Shown: positions 52,661-61,710 of the stretch, one piece after another
Numbering within the stretch: position 1 is the first letter of the stretch
Layout: each line of letters opens with the position of its first letter
Source: Rhodoferax ferrireducens
GTDB taxonomy: Bacteria > Pseudomonadota > Gammaproteobacteria > Burkholderiales > Burkholderiaceae_C
Assembly (NCBI RefSeq): GCF_003347515.1
Contig: NZ_QEII01000290.1
Span: 62,001 to 126,000 of the forward strand
Length of the DNA: 64,000 nt
Direction: 5' to 3'
Notes under the pieces: model-generated
What the model saw: the letters and a program-made list of their open reading frames with translations, nothing else
Told to the model about the DNA's origin: nothing
Databases searched by the model: none
Made by a program: the position numbers and the translations under genes

Positions 52661-54184
52661 TTACATGACGGCGCCCAGCGCCCAGGGCACGAACTCGTTC
52701 TGGCCGTAGCCGTGTTGTTCGCTCTTGGTCTTGCGGCCCGAAGCGGCGGCCAGCATTTCCTGGAAGATGCGTTCGCCCAGCTGCTCGACGGACTCCAAGC
52801 CGTCGATGACGGTGCCGCAGTTGATGTCCATGTCTTCTTCCTGCTTGGCCCACAGCGCGCTGTTGGTGGCCAGCTTGAGCGAAGGCGAGGGCGCGCAGCC
52901 GTAGGCCGAACCGCGCCCGGTGGTGAAGCAGATCAGGTTGGCCCCGCCCGCCACCTGGCCGGTGGCCGACACCGGGTCGTAGCCCGGCGTGTCCATGTAG
53001 ACAAAGCCTCGTGCCGTGATGGGCTGGGCGTATTCGTACACGTCCACCAGGGGCGTGGTGCCGCCCTTGGCGATGGCGCCCAGCGACTTTTCCAGAATGG
53101 TGGTCAGGCCGCCGGCCTTGTTGCCGGCCGAGGGGTTGTTGTCCATCTCGGCGTGGTGGCGCGTGCAGTACTCGGTCCACCACCGCAGGCGGGCTTCAAG
53201 CTTGTCGGCCACGGCCTGCGACACCGCGCGCTGCAGCAGCAGGTGTTCACCGCCATAGATTTCGGGCGTCTCGGACAGCACGGCGGTGCCGCCGTGGCGC
53301 ACCACCAGGTCCACCGCCGCGCCCAGCGCCGGGTTGGCGCTGATGCCGGAGTAGCCGTCCGAGCCGCCGCACTGCAGGCCCACCACCAGGTGGCTGGCGG
53401 GCACGGGCTGGCGCTGCACGGCGTTGGCTTCTGGCAGCAAGGCTTGGACGGTCTCGATACCGCGCGCCACGCTCCTGGCGGTGCCGCCCGTGTCCTGGAT
53501 GCTGAAGGTCACCAGCTTGGCGCCTTCGCGCAGGCCTTCCTGCGCCAGCAGGCCCTGGATCTGATTCGTCTCGCAGCCCAGGCCCACCACGATGACGGCG
53601 GCGAAGTTGGCGTGCCGTGCGTAGCCGGCCAGCGTGCGGCGCAGCACGCGCAGGCCTTCACCCTCGCTGTCGGTGGCGCAGCCGGCGCCGTGGGTCAGCG
53701 CCACGATGCCGTCCACGTTGGGAAATGCTGCCAGCGCCTCGGGGTGGATATCGCGGCGGAAGTGGTCGGCAATGGCGCGCGCCACGGTGGCCGAGCAGTT
53801 CACGCTGGTCAGCACGCCGATGTAGTTGCGCGTGGCCACCCGGCCATCGGAACGCACGATGCCGTCAAAGGTGGCCGGAGTGGCCACATAGGCCACAGGC
53901 CGCACATCGCCGCCCACGGTGTGGCCGCGGTCAAAGCGGCTGAAGGCCAGGTTGTGCGTGTGCACATGCTGCCCGGGCGCGATGGCCTGGGTGGCGGTGC
54001 CGATGATCTGGTTGTAGCGGCGCACCGGTTCGCCCGCCGCGATGGCGTGCACCGCGATCTTGTGGCCCGGCGGAACCAGGCCCGACACGGTGATGCCTTC
54101 GGATTCGATGTGCGTGCCGCCCAGCAGTTGCTGGCGGGCGATGACGACGTCGTCGTTCGGGTGGATGCGGATGACGGGGTTCAT
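52661..54184 (-). CDS. uxaA: altronate dehydratase
   Basis: A 507-residue iron-dependent dehydratase of the UxaA/GarD family. It has an N-terminal SAF domain (about 1-85; [12 protein letters not shown]) and a long C-terminal domain with G-Y-x-R-x-D-G-R type [12 protein letters not shown] near 115, G-L-G-C-E-T-N-Q near 200 and [12 protein letters not shown] near 275. It makes KDG from D-altronate. Being a single full-length gene it is the UxaA-type one-chain form. A 25-bp gap separates it from manD. Confidence 0.93.
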   Translation of the reverse strand: MNPVIRIHPNDDVVIARQQLLGGTHIESEGITVSGLVPPGHKIAVHAIAAGEPVRRYNQIIGTATQAIAPGQHVHTHNLAFSRFDRGHTVGGDVRPVAYVATPATFDGIVRSDGRVATRNYIGVLTSVNCSATVARAIADHFRRDIHPEALAAFPNVDGIVALTHGAGCATDSEGEGLRVLRRTLAGYARHANFAAVIVVGLGCETNQIQGLLAQEGLREGAKLVTFSIQDTGGTARSVARGIETVQALLPEANAVQRQPVPASHLVVGLQCGGSDGYSGISANPALGAAVDLVVRHGGTAVLSETPEIYGGEHLLLQRAVSQAVADKLEARLRWWTEYCTRHHAEMDNNPSAGNKAGGLTTILEKSLGAIAKGGTTPLVDVYEYAQPITARGFVYMDTPGYDPVSATGQVAGGANLICFTTGRGSAYGCAPSPSLKLATNSALWAKQEEDMDINCGTVIDGLESVEQLGERIFQEMLAAASGRKTKSEQHGYGQNEFVPWALGAVM

Positions 54185-54208
54185 GGTGGCCAGTGGGTTG
54201 GATGCGGT

Positions 54209-55615
54209 CTATTTCAGCAAGCCCATTTGCTGCGGCAGCCACAGCGTCAGGGCCGGGATGTAGGTGATGGCGATCAGCGCCAGCATCAGCGGCACCAGCC
54301 AGGGCAGGATGGCCATGGTGGTGCGCTCCACCGAGAGCTTGGAGATGCGCGCCAGTACGAACAGCACCATGCCCAGCGGTGGGTGCAGCAGGCCGACCAT
54401 CAGGTTCAGCGTCATGATCAGACCGAACTGGACCGGGTCGATGCCAAGCTTGATCACGATGGGCAGCAGGATGGGCACCAGAATCGTGATCGCCGCGATG
54501 GTGTCGATGAAGCAGCCCACGAACAGGATCAGCAGGTTGGCCAGCAGCAGGAACACCCATTTGTTGCTGGTGATGGAGAGGATCCAGTCGGCCAGGGCCT
54601 GCGCGGCCTGCGTGGTGGTGAGCAGCCAGGCAAAGATGGACGCGGCGGTGACGATGAACAGCACCGAGGCGGTGGTCTCGATGGTCTCGAAGGTGGCTTG
54701 CGCCAGCGTTCGCAGGGTCATGGAGCGGTAGCGCACCAGGCCCAGGAACAGCGCCCAGATCACTGCGGCCACGGCGGCTTCGGTCGGGGTGAACCAGCCC
54801 ATGGTCATGCCACCGATCAGGATGACGGGAGCCATCAGTGCCAGCACCGCAGAGAAGTTGTAGCGCCAGTCTAGCGCGATGAGTGCGACAAAGGCCGCAC
54901 CCGCCGCCAGGTTGACCGACGCACCCGCCTTCACGGCCAGCCACACCGCCATCGGAAAGGCCAGCACCACCAGAATTTCCATGGCGGCGGCGCCCAGGCG
55001 ACCCCAGTGGAAGGCCACGTCGCCGCCCCAGCCATTGCGGTGGGCAAAGTAAGCCACGGTGACCATCATCAGTACGGTCATGAACAGGCCGGGCAGGATG
55101 CCCGCCACGAACAACGCGCCGATCGAGACGTTGGCCATCATCCCGTAGATCACAAAGGGCAGCGACGGCGGAAAGATCGGGCCCAGCGTGGCCGATGCCG
55201 CGGTCACGCCCACCGCAAACTCGGTGGAGTAGCCGTGTTCCTTCATGGCCTTGATCTCGATGGAGCCCAGCCCCGCCGCGTCGGCGATGGCCGTGCCCGA
55301 CATGCCCGAGAAGATCACCGAGCCGATGATGTTGACCTGCCCCAGGCCACCCTTCATCCAGCCGACCAGGGCCACCGCGAAGTTGTAGATGCGCCCGGTG
55401 ATGCCGGCAATGTTCATCAGGTTGCCGGCCAGGATGAAGAAGGGCACCGCCAGCAGCGGGAAGGACTCGATGCCCGAGATCATGCGCTGCGCCAGCACGA
55501 TGTCGGGCACGCTGCCCGAGACCAGGATGTAGATCAGCGAGCCGCCCGCCATGGCCACGGCCACCGGCAGGCCGCAGAGCATCAGCCCCAGGAAAGAGAC
55601 GATCAGGATCAACAT
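54209..55615 (-). CDS. TRAP transporter large permease (DctM type)
   Basis: A 468-residue membrane protein with about 12 helices, carrying the DctM stretches P-L-L-A-V-P-F-F-I-L-A-G-N-L-M near 50, G-G-L-G-Q-V-N-I-I-G-S-V-I-F-S-G-M-S-G-T-A near 82, and G-M-T-M-G-W-F-T-P-T-E-A-A-V near 280. ATG at 55615 is chosen since the frame continues upstream into the small permease gene. With the two genes upstream it forms a sodium-driven sugar-acid uptake system. Confidence 0.92.
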   Translation of the reverse strand: MLILIVSFLGLMLCGLPVAVAMAGGSLIYILVSGSVPDIVLAQRMISGIESFPLLAVPFFILAGNLMNIAGITGRIYNFAVALVGWMKGGLGQVNIIGSVIFSGMSGTAIADAAGLGSIEIKAMKEHGYSTEFAVGVTAASATLGPIFPPSLPFVIYGMMANVSIGALFVAGILPGLFMTVLMMVTVAYFAHRNGWGGDVAFHWGRLGAAAMEILVVLAFPMAVWLAVKAGASVNLAAGAAFVALIALDWRYNFSAVLALMAPVILIGGMTMGWFTPTEAAVAAVIWALFLGLVRYRSMTLRTLAQATFETIETTASVLFIVTAASIFAWLLTTTQAAQALADWILSITSNKWVFLLLANLLILFVGCFIDTIAAITILVPILLPIVIKLGIDPVQFGLIMTLNLMVGLLHPPLGMVLFVLARISKLSVERTTMAILPWLVPLMLALIAITYIPALTLWLPQQMGLLK

Positions 55616-55629
55616 GGTGGGGGTTCCGT

Positions 55630-56241
55630 TCAGTGGGCAGAAGCGTCGAAGAAGCCGGGGTTCTGCAGCGCCGAGAAACCGCGCCGCCAGTTCTCCACGG
55701 CCACCTGCACGCCGCGCACGGTCATCAGGGCAAAGCCGGCAAAGGCCAGCCAGTACACATGGCTTTTGTTCCAGTTGATGGTGGTCATGGGTTCGTTGTC
55801 CACGGCCAGCGCGTAGCGCGCCACCAGCCAGGCACCGTAGCCATAGAAGACGATGGCCGCCACGTCTACCGCGGTCGACAAGGCCCGGCCCACCGGGGTG
55901 GGCAGGTAGCGGTACACCAGGTTGACCTGAATGTGCCGCACCCGCCGCACGCACATGGACGCACCGATGAAGACGACCGGCATCAGGCAGTACACGGCCA
56001 GCTCCTCGGTCCAGGCGAACGAGTCGTTCAGCACATAGCGGCTGAAGAACTGCAGGAACACCAGGCCGGCCATGGTCCAGAAGAAGCCGAGGCAGATCCA
56101 GTCTTCGATGCCGTAACCCGAGAGATCGACCGTGTGCTGGTCGGCCTCTGCGAAGCTGGCCACCAGCGCTTCCGCGCTGGTCTCGACCGGATGCGACTCC
56201 GCTGCACCTCCCGCAGCGGGCAGAGCGTTTTGAAGCAACAT
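55630..56241 (-). CDS. TRAP transporter small permease (DctQ type)
   Basis: A 203-residue protein with four membrane helices, typical for DctQ (about 50-70, 80-100, 125-145 and 165-185). The R-Y-V-L-N-D-S-F-A-W-T-E-E-L-A motif near 70 is the family signature. It has an extended N-terminus of about 45 soluble residues rich in Ala and Glu, somewhat longer than usual. It lies between the binding protein and large permease genes. Confidence 0.9.
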   Translation of the reverse strand: MLLQNALPAAGGAAESHPVETSAEALVASFAEADQHTVDLSGYGIEDWICLGFFWTMAGLVFLQFFSRYVLNDSFAWTEELAVYCLMPVVFIGASMCVRRVRHIQVNLVYRYLPTPVGRALSTAVDVAAIVFYGYGAWLVARYALAVDNEPMTTINWNKSHVYWLAFAGFALMTVRGVQVAVENWRRGFSALQNPGFFDASAH

Positions 56242-56252
56242 GCCGGTTCGCC

Positions 56253-57221
56253 TTACTTGACGGCCTGGATGCGGTCCCAGTCGGCCTTCTGGTAGCCGAA
56301 CTGCTCGAAGGCTACGTTCTTCAGCACGGTGTCGCGGAACTCGCCGGTGTTCACCTCGGTCACGCTCACGCCTTTGGTGCGGAACACGGCGGCCAGTTCT
56401 TTTTCGCGTGCGGCCACTTCTTTCGATGCCTTGGCGGCGGCCTCCTGCGCCACTTCGGTGAACATCTTCTTGTCGGCGTCAGACAGCTTCTTCCACAGGC
56501 CGCCGGCCACCACGGTGTTCAGGTGGTCCACGATGTGGCCGGTCAGCACGATGTGCTTCTGCACCTCGAAGAACTTCTTGGCTTCGATGGTGGGCAGCGG
56601 GTTCTCCTGGGCTTCCACGGTGCCGTTCTGCAGCGCCAGGTACACCTCGGCAAACGCGATGGGCGAGGTGTTGGCGCCGCAGGCCCGTGGCATGGCCAGG
56701 TAGGCCGGCACATCGGGCACGCGCATCTTCAGGCCCTTCATGTCGGCGCACTTGGTGATGGGCTTGTTGCTCGTGGTGTGGCGGGTGCCGTAGTAGGTGG
56801 TGGCGATGATCTCGTTGCCGCTCTTTTGCTCGTAGCCGGCCGTCAGCTCTTTGTAGATGTCGCTCTTGGTGTAGGCCAGCAGGTGGTCCACGTCGCGGAA
56901 GGTGTAGGGGTAGTAGGTGACGCCAATGCGCGGGAAGGCCTTGGCCGCAAAGCTGGAGCCCGAGATGATGATGTCCACCGTGCCCAGGGAGAGGCCCTGG
57001 TTGATGTCGTTTTCCTTGCCCAGCTGCGAGGCGGGGTACACGTCGATCTGGTAGCGGCCACCGCTGCGCTTCTTGATTTCTTCGGCCGCCCACACGGATG
57101 CGGTGTGGAAAGGCTCGGATGTCTCGTACACGTGGGCCCACTTGAGCTTGGTCTGTGCAAAGGCGGGGGCGGCGACCACAAGGCTCGCTGCCAGGGCCAG
57201 GGTGATGCGTTGGAATGTCAT
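56253..57221 (-). CDS. TRAP transporter binding protein (DctP type)
   Basis: A 322-residue secreted binding protein. The signal peptide ends A-P-A-F-A near residue 22. Family features are L-K-W-A-H near 25, P-A-S-Q-L-G-K-E near 64, and the ligand-carboxylate-binding arginine in G-L-K-M-R-V-P-D near 145. DctP proteins bind organic acids by a salt bridge to this Arg, so the cargo is a sugar acid such as mannonate, altronate or a uronate. It is the first transporter gene after the dehydrogenase. Confidence 0.92.
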   Translation of the reverse strand: MTFQRITLALAASLVVAAPAFAQTKLKWAHVYETSEPFHTASVWAAEEIKKRSGGRYQIDVYPASQLGKENDINQGLSLGTVDIIISGSSFAAKAFPRIGVTYYPYTFRDVDHLLAYTKSDIYKELTAGYEQKSGNEIIATTYYGTRHTTSNKPITKCADMKGLKMRVPDVPAYLAMPRACGANTSPIAFAEVYLALQNGTVEAQENPLPTIEAKKFFEVQKHIVLTGHIVDHLNTVVAGGLWKKLSDADKKMFTEVAQEAAAKASKEVAAREKELAAVFRTKGVSVTEVNTGEFRDTVLKNVAFEQFGYQKADWDRIQAVK

Positions 57222-57262
57222 GGCTTGTCTCCTGTTGTTGTCGATACGGTGTCAGCCGGCGC

Positions 57263-58282
57263 CTAGCCAGGGATGAGCTGCACCTTGGTGCTGCGGCTAC
57301 GGTCCAAAGCCAAATCGAAGGCCGCCTTCGATTCGCTGATCGGGATCTGTGCGCTGATGAGCGGGCGCACGTCGGCGCGCCGGCTGCGGATGGCCTGCAC
57401 GGCCCAGTCGAATTCAATGTCGGCGCGGAACGCACCGACGTAGTTCAGTTCGCGGGTCATGATGTCGTTGGCTGGAAAGGGCAGCTCGGGCGGCAGCGTA
57501 CCGACCTGCACGATGCGGGCACCGCGACGCACCGCCGCCAGGCAGCCCGCCAGCGCGGCCGGATGTCCTGCCGCTTCGATCGCCACATCGACCTGGCCTT
57601 GCCACGCACGGGTGTCGGGCTGCGCATCGTCGGCGCCCACGGTGAGCGCCATCACGCGGGCCCGATCGCTCGGGTCGCTGCACAGCACACGGCCGGCGCC
57701 GGCCAGCCGCGCGGCGATCACCGCCATGCAGCCAATGGTGCCGGCGCCCGTCACCAGCACCGTGGCGCCCAGCAGCGAGCCGGCGCGCCGCACCGCGTGC
57801 AGCCCGACCGACAGCGGTTCGGCACAGGCGATCTCGCCCAGGCTCACGTCCTCGTCCTCGTCCACGGGCGTGAGTTGCGTGTCGGCGACCACGAACTGCT
57901 CTCTGAACAGGCCCGGCAGGTGCGGAAAGATCGCCGCACTGCCCAAGAACACCATCTGCTCGCATAGATTGCTGCGGCCCGCGCGGCAGGCCGGGCACGC
58001 GCCGCAAGGATGGGCCGGGTTCACAGCCACCTTCTGGCCCGCTCGCACCCGGGTGACCCCGGCCCCGACGGCCTCCACCACGCCCGAGGCCTCGTGGCCG
58101 GGCACGAAGGGCGCCCGGATGGCGAACGCGCCAGCGCGACCGTGCTGGTAGTAGTGCAGGTCCGAGCCGCAGATGCCGCCCGCGCCCAGGCGCAGACGCA
58201 CCTGGCCCGCAGCCGGTTCGACCGGCGGCAGTTCCTCGACGCTCAGTTGCAGAGGGCCGTGCAGGGTGCAGGCCAGGCTCAT
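57263..58282 (-). CDS. L-idonate 5-dehydrogenase-like zinc dehydrogenase
   Basis: A 339-residue medium-chain dehydrogenase. It has C-G-S-D-L-H-Y-Y near 38 and G-H-E-A-S-G-V near 63 for the catalytic zinc, the structural C-G-A-C-P-A-C-R-A-G-R-S-N-L-C near 92-106, and G-A-G-T-I-G-C near 173 for NAD. The H-Y-Y-Q-H-G-R loop after the first ligand is typical of L-idonate 5-dehydrogenases. It would link idonate or gulonate to the hexuronate route. It overlaps the regulator gene by 4 bp and is only weakly related to the second dehydrogenase at the operon end. Confidence 0.85.
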   Translation of the reverse strand: MSLACTLHGPLQLSVEELPPVEPAAGQVRLRLGAGGICGSDLHYYQHGRAGAFAIRAPFVPGHEASGVVEAVGAGVTRVRAGQKVAVNPAHPCGACPACRAGRSNLCEQMVFLGSAAIFPHLPGLFREQFVVADTQLTPVDEDEDVSLGEIACAEPLSVGLHAVRRAGSLLGATVLVTGAGTIGCMAVIAARLAGAGRVLCSDPSDRARVMALTVGADDAQPDTRAWQGQVDVAIEAAGHPAALAGCLAAVRRGARIVQVGTLPPELPFPANDIMTRELNYVGAFRADIEFDWAVQAIRSRRADVRPLISAQIPISESKAAFDLALDRSRSTKVQLIPG

Positions 58283-58998
58283 GAAGCGCTCCTGTGGGCT
58301 TCGGTCTCAGTGGGTGCGGTCCAGCCGGCGGAGAAGCGCTCGTGGGAATGCTCCAGATGGCTGGTCATGGCGGCGCGGGCCGCTTGCGCGTCGTGCCGTG
58401 CGATGGCCTTGACCACGGCCCGGTGTTCGGTCACGGCCTGCTTCCAGGTGGTTTCGCGCTCGAAGTGGCTGCCCAGGCGCGCGAACAGCGGTCCGTTGCG
58501 TTCATCGAACAGCTGGGTGACGACGTCCAGCAAGGGGCTGTTGTCGCTGGCCTGGGCGATGCGCAGATGGAAATTGCGGTCGCCATGGATCGGCAGCGTC
58601 CGTGCGGCGATATCGCTTTCCATCTCGCGCAGGGTCTCTTCCAGATCGGGTACCAGCGTACTGTCTTCGCTGCGCGCGGCCACGGCGGCCAGTTCGCATT
58701 CGATCAACTGGCGCGCCCGGATGATTTCCAGCGGACCGTGGGCGTTGTCTAGCAACCGCACCGGCTCGCGGCCGATGACAACGATGCCTGAGCCCACGCG
58801 CACCTCGATGAGTCCCTGGACTTCGAGCGCGATCAGGGCTTCTCGCACGGATGGCCTCGACACCCCCATCTTCACCGCCAGATCGCGTTCGGCCGGCAGG
58901 CGCGACCCCACAGCGAATTCGCCGCTCTGGATGAGCTGGCGCAACTGATCGGCAATCTGGCGGTAGAGCCGGCGGGGCTCGATGGGTTGGAAGGGCAT
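58279..58998 (-). CDS. FadR-subfamily GntR regulator of the hexuronate operon (UxuR/ExuR-like)
   Basis: A 239-residue regulator. The N-terminal winged helix (about 8-75) has L-P-A-E-R-D-L-A near 35 and S-R-P-S-V-R-E-A-L-I-A-L near 50, the GntR signature. The C-terminal FCD domain (about 90-225) has the metal-site residues in D-R-N-F-H and late H-R-x-V and H-L-E-H. FCD regulators of this kind usually repress sugar-acid genes and release DNA on binding the acid. It is the first gene of the operon, with an operator 17 bp before its start, so it is autoregulated. Confidence 0.92.
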   Translation of the reverse strand: MPFQPIEPRRLYRQIADQLRQLIQSGEFAVGSRLPAERDLAVKMGVSRPSVREALIALEVQGLIEVRVGSGIVVIGREPVRLLDNAHGPLEIIRARQLIECELAAVAARSEDSTLVPDLEETLREMESDIAARTLPIHGDRNFHLRIAQASDNSPLLDVVTQLFDERNGPLFARLGSHFERETTWKQAVTEHRAVVKAIARHDAQAARAAMTSHLEHSHERFSAGWTAPTETEAHRSAS

Positions 58999-59014
58999 GG
59001 TTGGTAATTTGGTA

Positions 59015-59031
59015 AATTGGTCAGACCAATT
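59015..59031. promoter_or_regulatory. UxuR/ExuR-like operator (17-bp perfect dyad)
   Basis: AATTGGTC-A-GACCAATT is a perfect palindrome around one base and contains TGGTCAGACCA, the TGGT-N3-ACCA form bound by FCD-type GntR proteins. It is very close to the known UxuR/ExuR consensus with ATTGGT/ACCAAT arms. No other strong copy was found in the 11-kb operon, so one site may control all of it. Confidence 0.78.
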
Positions 59032-59073
59032 GACCAGAGTATAGGCAGAACCTGTTGGGATGCGTATGGGGGT

Positions 59074-59295
59074 TTACCTGGGGGTGAGGAAGTTTTTCAG
59101 CAGTACTTCCTGCGCTGCGCTCACGCGCGCGCCGCGCTGCACGGCAAAGCTCCAGCCGCTGGGGCTGTTGATCTGGGCACTGATCAGCACGTTGCCGCGG
59201 TCATACACCCCCATGTGGCACGACTGCTCGGCCTTGCGGGTGAAGTCGTCCATGATGGGCAGCGCCTGGTTGATCAGGCGGTTCAGCGGGGGGTG
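59074..59295 (-). pseudogene. IclR-family regulator fragment
   Basis: About 73 codons in one minus-strand frame encode H-P-P-L-N-R-L-I-N-Q-A-L-P then M-D-D-F-T-R-K-A-E-Q-S-C-H-M-G and S-A-Q-I-N-S-P-S-G-W-S-F-A-V-Q-R-G-A-R-V. This matches the start of the IclR effector-binding domain. The N-terminal HTH and most of the effector domain are missing, and the end turns into unrelated residues before TAA. A regulator for the hexuronate genes may once have stood here. The remaining 59296-59562 holds repeat copy 8 and nothing else I can name. Confidence 0.65.
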
Positions 59296-59344
59296 CGAAG
59301 CCCTGGGAAGATACCCGTCGCAACAGCTAATTCAGACATAGCCT

Positions 59345-59395
59345 GAAATTGGCCTCTAGCCCTTAAGGAATAAGCGCATACAGCTATTAAAATTA
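59345..59395 (-). repeat. dispersed repeat, copy 8
   Basis: On the minus strand it reads GCTCTAATTTTAATAGC (17-bp dyad), then TGTATGCGCTTATTCC, then AAGGGCTAGAGGCC and AATTTCAGG. It follows the IclR remnant in the 560-bp gap before glgP. Confidence 0.78.
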
Positions 59396-59562
59396 GAGCA
59401 TCAAGGTCTTGGATGGAATAAGTTGCTGTTTCTCGCCCGCCACGGCTGCTGCGCCCGATCTGTCGGCGTTGCTGACTTCCATCAATTTGCAGCGCTGGAT
59501 TCGTCGGAACAATCGATGCAAGGCCGTGATGTGGCCCCTCAACCCTGAGCTGGAGGACGATC

Positions 59563-61710
59563 ATGTTCGCTGGTGACCATGACATCGAGCATGCGGTCCT
59601 CGAACTGGAGGCCATGCTGCCCGAGCCCTTGCGGCCATTGGCGCGCGTGGCCTACGACTACCGCTGGTCATGGACGGCGGACGGCGCCGACCTGTTCGAG
59701 GCGATTGACCCCGAACGCTGGGCGCGTGCCGGACACAACCCCAGGCGCCTGCTGACCGAGACCCACCACGTCATGTTGGCGCGCGCCGCCGCCGATGCCA
59801 GCTTCGTCGGCTCGGTGAAGCGCATCGCCGCCGAACTCGCGGCCGACCGCGCCCGGCCCTGGCCCGCCGGGGACGCCAGCCCGCAGCACCCGGTGGCCTT
59901 CTTCAGTTGCGAGTTTGGCGTGCACGGCTCGCTGCCCATTTATGCGGGTGGCCTGGGCATCCTCGCCGGTGACATGCTGAAAGAGGCCTCCGACCAGGCG
60001 CTGCCGATGGTCGGCGTCGGCCTCATGTACCGCACCGGCTACTTCCACCAGCGCATCGACGTGACCGGTTACCAGCACGAATACTGGCTGGATGCCGACC
60101 CCGAACGCCTGCCGTGTGTCAAGGTGACCGGCGCCGACGGTCGCCCGGTTGTCGTCTCGGTGCCGGTCGACGACGAAGAGGTGACCGCGCACATCTGGCG
60201 GGTGGACGTGGGGCGCGTGCCGCTGTACCTGCTCGACACCGACCTGCCGCAGAACAGCCAGATGGGCCGCTGGATCACCTCGCGGTTGTACGAGAGCATC
60301 CGCGCGATCCGGCTGGCCCAGTACGCCATGCTCGGCGTCGGCGGCGTGCGGGCGCTGCGCGCGCTCGGTATCGAGCCCCGCGTCTACCACTTGAACGAGG
60401 GCCATCCCGCGCTCGGCGTGTTCGAGCTGCTGGTCCAGGCGCAAGCCCAGCCGGGTTGCGGGCCGGACGAGGCCTGGCGCCGGGTGCGGGAGCAGGTCGT
60501 GTTCACCACCCACACCCCGGTGCCGGCCGGCAACGAGACTTACCAGCGCGACGAGGTGCTGGCGATGCTGGGGCGCATTGCCGATGTGGTGGGTGACCGC
60601 GAGCATTTCCTGGCCATGGGTCGCATCGATCCGGCCAACACCGGGCAAGCAACGGGCTTGACGGCGCTGGCGTTGCGGGTCAGCCGCCATGCCAATGCCG
60701 TCAGCCGGCGACACGGGCAGGTTGCACGCGCCATGTGGCAGCCGTTGTTCCCCGGCCGCGCGGTGGAGCAGGTGCCGATCAGCCATGTCACCAACGGCGT
60801 GCATGTGCCGACCTGGCTGCACGGCCCGATGCGCGAACTGCTCGACCGCCACCTGGGCGAAGGCTGGCTGAGCCGGGCCGACCAGCCCGCCACCTGGGCG
60901 CCGGTGCTCAACATTCCGGCGGCGGACTTGTGGGCGGCACGCTGTGCGGCGCGACGCCAGCTGGTGGAGATGATCGCGCGCCGCGCCACCAGCGACCGGC
61001 TCAGTCGCGGTGACCCGCTCGACTATGCCGAAGCCCCCAGCAGCGGCTTCGATCCGGACCGGCTCACCATCGGCTTCGCCCGGCGCCTCGCCACCTACAA
61101 GCGCCTGCATCTGGTGGGCCTGTTGCCGGAGCGCGCGCTGGCCCTGATCGGCGGCGCCCAGCCGGTGCAATTTGTGTTCGCCGGCAAGGCCCATCCCGAC
61201 GACAACGCGGCGAAAGACGTGGTACGCCAGATGTTCGCCCTGAAGCGCGCGCCCGGTGTGGCCGGGCGCGCGGCGTTTCTCGAAGACTACGACATTCCCC
61301 TGGCCGGTCACCTCGTCGCGGGCTGCGACGTCTGGGTCAACGTGCCGCGCCCGCCCAACGAGGCCAGCGGCACCAGCGGCATGAAGTCCTGCCTGGGCGG
61401 CGGCCTGCAACTGTCTGTGCTGGATGGCTGGTGGGCCGAGGCCTGGGATGGCAGCAACGGCTGGGCCATCAACGGCGATGTGGACGCCGATACCTCCGCG
61501 CAGGATCTGCGCGATGCGCGCGCCCTGTTCGACCTGCTGGAGCACGAGGTGCTGCCGATGTTCCACGAGCGCGACGCCGATGGCGTGCCGCTGCGCTGGG
61601 TGGCCATGATGCGGCGCAGCCTGCTGAGCAACGGCCCGCGCTTTTCGGCGACCAGAATGCTACGCGACTACGCTGATCAGGTGTATCGGCGCGAGGCCTC
61701 GTCCCGATGA
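59563..61710 (+). CDS. glgP: alpha-glucan phosphorylase
   Basis: A 715-residue enzyme of the short GlgP-type phosphorylase family (about 700-850 residues). The N-terminal DUF3417 region (about 10-120) precedes the catalytic part with [10 protein letters not shown] near 287 and [10 protein letters not shown] near 410. The pyridoxal-phosphate lysine lies in E-A-S-G-T-S-G-M-K near 605, followed by L-S-V-L-D-G-W-W. It releases glucose 1-phosphate from glycogen or maltodextrin. No other glycogen gene is near. Its last 51 bp overlap the 3' end of the convergent chemotaxis gene. Confidence 0.94.
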   Translation: MFAGDHDIEHAVLELEAMLPEPLRPLARVAYDYRWSWTADGADLFEAIDPERWARAGHNPRRLLTETHHVMLARAAADASFVGSVKRIAAELAADRARPWPAGDASPQHPVAFFSCEFGVHGSLPIYAGGLGILAGDMLKEASDQALPMVGVGLMYRTGYFHQRIDVTGYQHEYWLDADPERLPCVKVTGADGRPVVVSVPVDDEEVTAHIWRVDVGRVPLYLLDTDLPQNSQMGRWITSRLYESIRAIRLAQYAMLGVGGVRALRALGIEPRVYHLNEGHPALGVFELLVQAQAQPGCGPDEAWRRVREQVVFTTHTPVPAGNETYQRDEVLAMLGRIADVVGDREHFLAMGRIDPANTGQATGLTALALRVSRHANAVSRRHGQVARAMWQPLFPGRAVEQVPISHVTNGVHVPTWLHGPMRELLDRHLGEGWLSRADQPATWAPVLNIPAADLWAARCAARRQLVEMIARRATSDRLSRGDPLDYAEAPSSGFDPDRLTIGFARRLATYKRLHLVGLLPERALALIGGAQPVQFVFAGKAHPDDNAAKDVVRQMFALKRAPGVAGRAAFLEDYDIPLAGHLVAGCDVWVNVPRPPNEASGTSGMKSCLGGGLQLSVLDGWWAEAWDGSNGWAINGDVDADTSAQDLRDARALFDLLEHEVLPMFHERDADGVPLRWVAMMRRSLLSNGPRFSATRMLRDYADQVYRREASSR

